DNA from: Microcoleus sp. CAWBG506
Lineage (GTDB): Bacteria; Cyanobacteriota; Cyanobacteriia; Cyanobacteriales; Microcoleaceae
DNA: 64,000 bases
Direction of reading: 5' to 3'
NCBI GenBank assembly: GCA_020883125.1
Contig: JAHREW010000002.1
Coordinates: 57,581-121,580 of the forward strand
This document shows, piece by piece, positions 60,632-64,000 of this stretch. The notes under the pieces are model-generated. The model worked only from the letters and a program-made list of their open reading frames with translations. It was not told where the DNA came from and made no database searches. The position numbers and the translations under genes are program-made. The number at the start of each line of letters is the position of its first letter. The first letter of the stretch is position 1.

Positions 60632-61741
60632 TTATTGTTTCATTAAAAATCTAAAATCTATCCCAGCCAAATTAGCCGTATCCCGAATAATCAAGAAAAT
60701 CCCCAAACCCAGCAACAGCACCAAACCAGTCTGCATCACGTTTTCCTGAATACGGTTCGGCAAAGGTTTACCGCGCATTCCTTCGATTAACAGAAAAGCT
60801 AGCTGACCTCCATCCAAAGCAGGTAAAGGTAAGATATTAATCACAGCCAAATTGATGCTAATTAGCACAGCATACTGAAACAAACTCGCTGCATCCGATC
60901 GCGCAATTCCTGCGCCCACCGCCACAATCGCTACTGGCCCGGACAACTTTTCAGCAGTCTGACTGAAATTACTCAATAATTGCCCGAAACCTTGAAAAGT
61001 CAGCACCACAATCCGCTCAAATTCAGCCGAGGCTTTAGTTAACGCCTGGACAATTCCGACTCGCTGCCGCACCACAGTACCATTGGAAGTTAGCTGCACC
61101 CCAATACGACCTTTACCATCAGGGGTCAATTCGGGAGTTACTGTTACTACAAATTTCTGTTCTTGACGCTGAATTTCCAAGGCTAGGGGTTGGTTGGGAT
61201 GATTTTGGATTTCCGCGACTAAAGATTTGATTGCTTCGCTGGAAGCCCCCAATTCCTTACCGTCTACAGATAGAACTATGTCTCCCGATTTAATGCCGGC
61301 TTTGGCGGCTGCTGAACTGACTTCTAGCGCCACTTCTGGGACTTTAACTCCTGGTTGGTAGTCCATTGATGGGAGCCCGACAGTCCCAAATTGCACTACT
61401 AGCAGGAAGTAAGCAAAAATTAAGTTGGCAATTACCCCGGAGCTAATGACGATCGCCCGATCGAGCACGGGCCGATTTTTGAGCAAATCCGGGTCATTTG
61501 GGGGGATAGTGCTTTCGGGATCGTCATCGGGAAAACCTACGAAACCTCCCAAGGGAAAGGCTCGGAGGGCGTATTCGGTTTCTGGGCCTTGGTATTTCCA
61601 CAGGATGGGGCCGAAACCGATGGAAAAGCGGTTGACGTGGATGTGTTGCAGTCTCGCCGCCAGGAAGTGGCCGAGTTCGTGAACGACAATGAGGATACCT
61701 AAAACTGCGATCGCTGCCAAAACAGACATGAAGGATTCCAA
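60632..61741 (-). CDS. rseP: Site-2 protease RseP, M50 family
   Basis: A 369-residue intramembrane metalloprotease. The zinc motif is VVHELGHFLAARL in the first membrane segment (near 22), and a PDZ domain (SSAAAKAGIKSGDIVLSVDG) sits in the middle. The third ligand is in NILPLPALDGGQLAFL, and the C-terminal helix is QTGLVLLLGLGIFLIIRD. It cleaves membrane-embedded anti-sigma factors or remnant signal peptides. The frame starts at 61741, but MSVLAAIAVLGILIVV at 61729 is the likelier start. Confidence 0.93.
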   Translation of the reverse strand: MESFMSVLAAIAVLGILIVVHELGHFLAARLQHIHVNRFSIGFGPILWKYQGPETEYALRAFPLGGFVGFPDDDPESTIPPNDPDLLKNRPVLDRAIVISSGVIANLIFAYFLLVVQFGTVGLPSMDYQPGVKVPEVALEVSSAAAKAGIKSGDIVLSVDGKELGASSEAIKSLVAEIQNHPNQPLALEIQRQEQKFVVTVTPELTPDGKGRIGVQLTSNGTVVRQRVGIVQALTKASAEFERIVVLTFQGFGQLLSNFSQTAEKLSGPVAIVAVGAGIARSDAASLFQYAVLISINLAVINILPLPALDGGQLAFLLIEGMRGKPLPNRIQENVMQTGLVLLLGLGIFLIIRDTANLAGIDFRFLMKQ

Positions 61742-62009
61742 TTATGCTTTTATTTGACTTTGATTTATTTTAATATCTTTTTTAATATCGGTGGCATGGG
61801 AGTGGCAATTTTCCATCACACTCGAAGATAGCATTTTAAGCTAAAGTCCCCTCCCGTGCGCCATCCGGCTGGTGTCGATTTTGGTCAAAAGTGCGATCGA
61901 CCTACCAAACTAAAGATGAGTCACTACTCAGTTGCTGGTTTTTGGTATAATCACAAAGCACCAATAACTAATAACTAATAACCCATAACTAATCACCCAT
62001 AACCATTTT

Positions 62010-62687
62010 ATGAAAGAAACTTCTTTGAATATTATCGCTATTTCTATATTTGCCATCACTGTTTCAATCTTATTAGGACCCCTATTCAATTTGCCAGAGG
62101 CCGTACCAGCGATCGCCACTTTTTGTCTTTTGGGCCTCGCCACCTTAGACACTTTCCAGTGGCAAGGTCAAGGTGGGACAATTTTATTAGACTTGCTCGC
62201 GGGCACTTCCAAACAAAGGCGCGATCGCATCCTCCATCACGAAGCCGGACACTTCCTAGTCGCGCACCTATTAGGAATTCCCGTCACCGGCTACGCCCTC
62301 AACGCTTGGGAAGCATTTAAACAAGGTCAATCCGCCCAAGGAGGCGTTCGATTTGAAGACGAACAATTAGCCTTGCAACTGCAAAATGGCACACTTTCCG
62401 CCCAACTTCTAGACCGATACTGCGCCGTTTGGATGGCGGGAATAGTCGCTGAAAATTTTGTCTATGGCAATGCCGAAGGCGGAGCCGAAGACCGCACTAA
62501 AATCAATGCAATTTTCACACAACTCCGCCGTCCAAGTTCCGAAATTCAACTCAAGCAAAACTGGGGTTCTCTCCAAGCCAAAAATCTCATCGAAAGCCAT
62601 AAATTAGCCTACGAATCTCTAGTTACAGCCATGGAAAAAAGAGCAAATATAGATGAATGTTATAGAATTATACAGGAAAATTTGTAA
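62010..62687 (+). CDS. Membrane-bound M41-like (FtsH-type) peptidase lacking an ATPase domain
   Basis: A 225-residue protein. Two N-terminal hydrophobic segments (NIIAISIFAITVSILLGPLF, VPAIATFCLLGLATLD) are followed by a cytoplasmic domain with HHEAGHFLVAHLLGIPV (HEAGH near 77) and, further on, the acidic region ENFVYGNAEGGAEDRTKINA, which supplies the third zinc ligand in M41 proteases. There is no AAA ATPase domain. Similar small proteins in cyanobacteria are annotated as Zn-dependent proteases. Substrate is unknown. Confidence 0.82.
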   Translation: MKETSLNIIAISIFAITVSILLGPLFNLPEAVPAIATFCLLGLATLDTFQWQGQGGTILLDLLAGTSKQRRDRILHHEAGHFLVAHLLGIPVTGYALNAWEAFKQGQSAQGGVRFEDEQLALQLQNGTLSAQLLDRYCAVWMAGIVAENFVYGNAEGGAEDRTKINAIFTQLRRPSSEIQLKQNWGSLQAKNLIESHKLAYESLVTAMEKRANIDECYRIIQENL

Positions 62688-62723
62688 TCTTTGGGCCGCA
62701 CCGTTAAACTCTACGTCACAAAA

Positions 62724-62745
62724 AAGCAGCCTGTAAAGGCTGCTT
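62724..62745 (-). terminator. Rho-independent terminator for the gene at 62889
   Basis: AAGCAGCC pairs with GGCTGCTT around a 6-nt loop. On the minus strand the hairpin is followed by TTTTTTGTG, the expected U-tract. It lies about 145 nt past the stop of the 62889-63104 gene. Confidence 0.7.
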
Positions 62746-62888
62746 AGAGAAAAAAACCGTTGTTCAGTCACAGGAGAAAACTTTCAATCGAATTCAAATT
62801 ACCGCTGCTGGAGTTACCGCCTATTTTCACCGTCATTGAGATCTACCGTTGAGTGACTTTGGATTCCGAACAAAACTGTCAATCCCGA

Positions 62889-63104
62889 TCAGAATGCTGC
62901 TGAAAATTCGTTGACGATTTTGACTTTGCCTTTTCTGACAGCCCGTAGCAAGCGGTTGACACAGCCTCTCTCATCCTCATTCAGAGACTCGTCAAAGCTG
63001 GCAGCCATCAAACCGTATCGATCGGCTAGAGTCAAAACACCTGTGTCGCTTACAGAAGCGAGGATTTCAGAGATAGCGCCAGGGAGGAGTTGTACGGGAT
63101 TCAT
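62889..63104 (-). CDS. 71-residue conserved cyanobacterial hypothetical protein
   Basis: A small helical protein, MNPVQLLPGAISEILASVSD then TGVLTLADRYGLMAASFDES and ERGCVNRLLRAVRKGKVKIV. I recall near-identical short proteins in many cyanobacteria, where no function is known. Its ATG overlaps the stop of an upstream open frame in the ATGA manner (see 63105-63340). Confidence 0.78.
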   Translation of the reverse strand: MNPVQLLPGAISEILASVSDTGVLTLADRYGLMAASFDESLNEDERGCVNRLLRAVRKGKVKIVNEFSAAF

Positions 63105-63340
63105 GGCAGTACGGTTGAATTCAATATATACATCATCTCCCTATTTCCCGAAAACAGCGGTGACATTGATGAGGATAGGAAGGTGATTATTTTGGGTGCC
63201 GGCAAGTGATCCAAATAGAGTTTATTTGTGATTTGAGTCACAGTATCACCGATAGTGGCGGGCAATTCCACCCAACCCTCACCTTTGGGTAGGACTTGGG
63301 AATCACCGCGTTTAGTAAAATAATCGTTAATCCCTCAAAC
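63105..63340 (-). other. Open reading stretch without a start, ATGA-linked to the 71-residue gene
   Basis: On the minus strand from about 63340 one frame reads INDYFTKRGDSQVLPKGEGW, then VELPATIGDTVTQITNKLYL, and ends LNSTVLP at a TGA that overlaps the next ATG. The sequence looks protein-like but has no ATG at its start and meets a stop about two codons upstream. It may be a gene remnant or use a non-standard start such as ATT or the GTG before ELPATIG. Confidence 0.4.
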
Positions 63341-63387
63341 AGTTCAACCCTTACCCCGGTACTCAAAATGCTTGACCAAGAAAATGG

Positions 63388-63750
63388 GATACAAGCCCCG
63401 TCCTTTTAGGACGGCTTTAATTTTGATTTTTTCCTGTTGATGATTCAGTTTAAAAGTATTATACTTTATATGGTCACAGACCCGCCCGGATCAAAGATAC
63501 TCCGAAACAAATAGCAAGGTTGAAAGTCCTGTCAGAGTTGAGATTAGAAACAGGGGAAGCACAAGGGCAATGGAAATCCAACCCAGAAATGCAAAACAAG
63601 TATTTTGTACTTGCGGAAACAACAAAAAAGTCGCCCTAGGGCATTGGGAGACTCTAAACGGACACGGATCGACCGTAAGACTAATTCCTTAGCAAGTTGA
63701 AATGATGTGTCAAGAATCACCGCACTTATGACGGGCGGTGAGTATGTCAA
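63388..63750 (+). mobile_element. IS605-type remnant abutting the glutaredoxin gene
   Basis: The left end is GATACAAGCCCCGTCCTTTT then AGGACGGC, the same as the TnpB element's left end. The right end is GAATCACCGCAC...GCGGTGAGTATGTCAA (63714-63750). Between them no TnpA or TnpB is encoded. A frame of about 60 codons (63457-63639: RPARIKDTPKQIARLKVL, LSELRLETGEAQGQW) looks protein-like without a start codon. The element ends exactly at the 5' codons of the next gene. Confidence 0.65.
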
Positions 63751-63786
63751 TTTCTCAATCCCATATTAGGGCGCAAACCCGATCGC

Positions 63787-64000
63787 ATGAAAGCCAACGT
63801 GGAAATCTACACATGGCAAACCTGTCCCTATTGTATCCGCGCCAAATCCTTGCTGTGGTGGAAAGGCGTAAATTACACCGAATACAAGATTGACGGCGAC
63901 GAAGCAGCTAGAAATGCCATGGCTCAACGCGCCAACGGACGCCGCAGCGTGCCCCAAATTTTCATTAATAACCAACACGTCGGCGGCTGCGATGACATTC
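63787..64000 (+). CDS. grxC: Glutaredoxin 3-like (partial, runs off right edge)
   Basis: A thioredoxin-fold GSH-dependent oxidoreductase. From ATG 63787 it reads MKANVEIYTWQTCPYCIRAK with the CPYC active site at residues 13-16, then SVPQIFINNQHVGGCDD containing the cis-Pro and GSH-binding motifs, up to the window end. Upstream, the frame reads FLNPILGRKPDRMKAN. In many cyanobacteria the protein starts a little upstream with just such an N-terminus, so this gene has lost its original start codon to the IS605 remnant that ends at 63750. The ATG 63787 still preserves the whole fold. Confidence 0.9.
   Translation, partial: MKANVEIYTWQTCPYCIRAKSLLWWKGVNYTEYKIDGDEAARNAMAQRANGRRSVPQIFINNQHVGGCDDI

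Overview
The window is chromosomal DNA from a filamentous cyanobacterium, probably of the Oscillatoriales (Microcoleus/Oscillatoria-like). The signs are the very frequent HIP1 octamer (GCGATCGC), the phylloquinone (men) genes, a SucC/SucD pair, very large nSTAND-WD40 and kinase-WD40 proteins, RTX proteins, heptanucleotide tandem repeats and many dispersed palindromic repeats. The genus is inferred from gene content. I saw no rRNA, tRNA or CRISPR array.

Layout. 1-4.2 kb: the N-terminal half of a DUF4347 surface-type protein running off the left edge, a sigma-factor fragment, repeat-rich spacer, a decapitated macro-domain gene and a two-repeat helical protein. 4.2-11.8 kb: aspS followed by an accessory block. 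This holds a YoeB/Txe-type toxin-antitoxin pair bracketed by a second copy of the aspS 3' end, a small two-gene unit, a two-gene ABC-ATPase + Toprim-like (DUF3226) module resembling a split OLD/PARIS-type defence system, and a cluster of small HTH/RHH regulators interleaved with a duplicated 77-aa gene. 11.8-17.6 kb: a GT87-like membrane protein with a dispersed repeat translated in frame, then a zone of gene decay (DUF6544 fragment, frameshifted membrane protein, MgtA-like P-type ATPase remnant). 17.9-25.5 kb: a glucosyltransferase resembling the cyanobacterial glucolipid synthase, an IS605-type miniature element, sucC-sucD, an OmpR-type regulator and a fatty-aldehyde dehydrogenase. 25.7-41.3 kb: an IS607 element with a broken tnpB, a small secreted protein, a 1731-aa nSTAND-TM-WD40 protein, a YdeP-type molybdoenzyme, a serralysin-like protease, a GT2 with a coding heptamer repeat, and a Ser/Thr kinase-WD40. 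41.4-46.2 kb: a divergent pair of helical proteins of unknown role, TMEM14, DUF815 and TerB-like proteins. 46.2-52.7 kb: phylloquinone genes menI (+) and menA-menH-menC-menE (-), separated by a ketopantoate-reductase-like gene and repeats. 53-64 kb: a GAF protein, an IS605-type element (TnpB plus a frameshifted RHH partner), an RTX protein, aat, rpsN, nth, rseP, an M41-like protease, and a glutaredoxin running off the right edge whose 5' end is overwritten by an IS605 remnant.

How the genes connect. MenA, MenH, MenC, MenE and MenI are consecutive or near-consecutive steps of phylloquinone synthesis; MenF, MenD and MenB are not here. SucC and SucD form one enzyme. The accessory block at 6-11.7 kb is the best candidate for a defence island. 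Four copies of a 121-122 bp palindromic repeat, three IS605-type ends/remnants and an IS607 show heavy small-element activity that has reshaped several genes.
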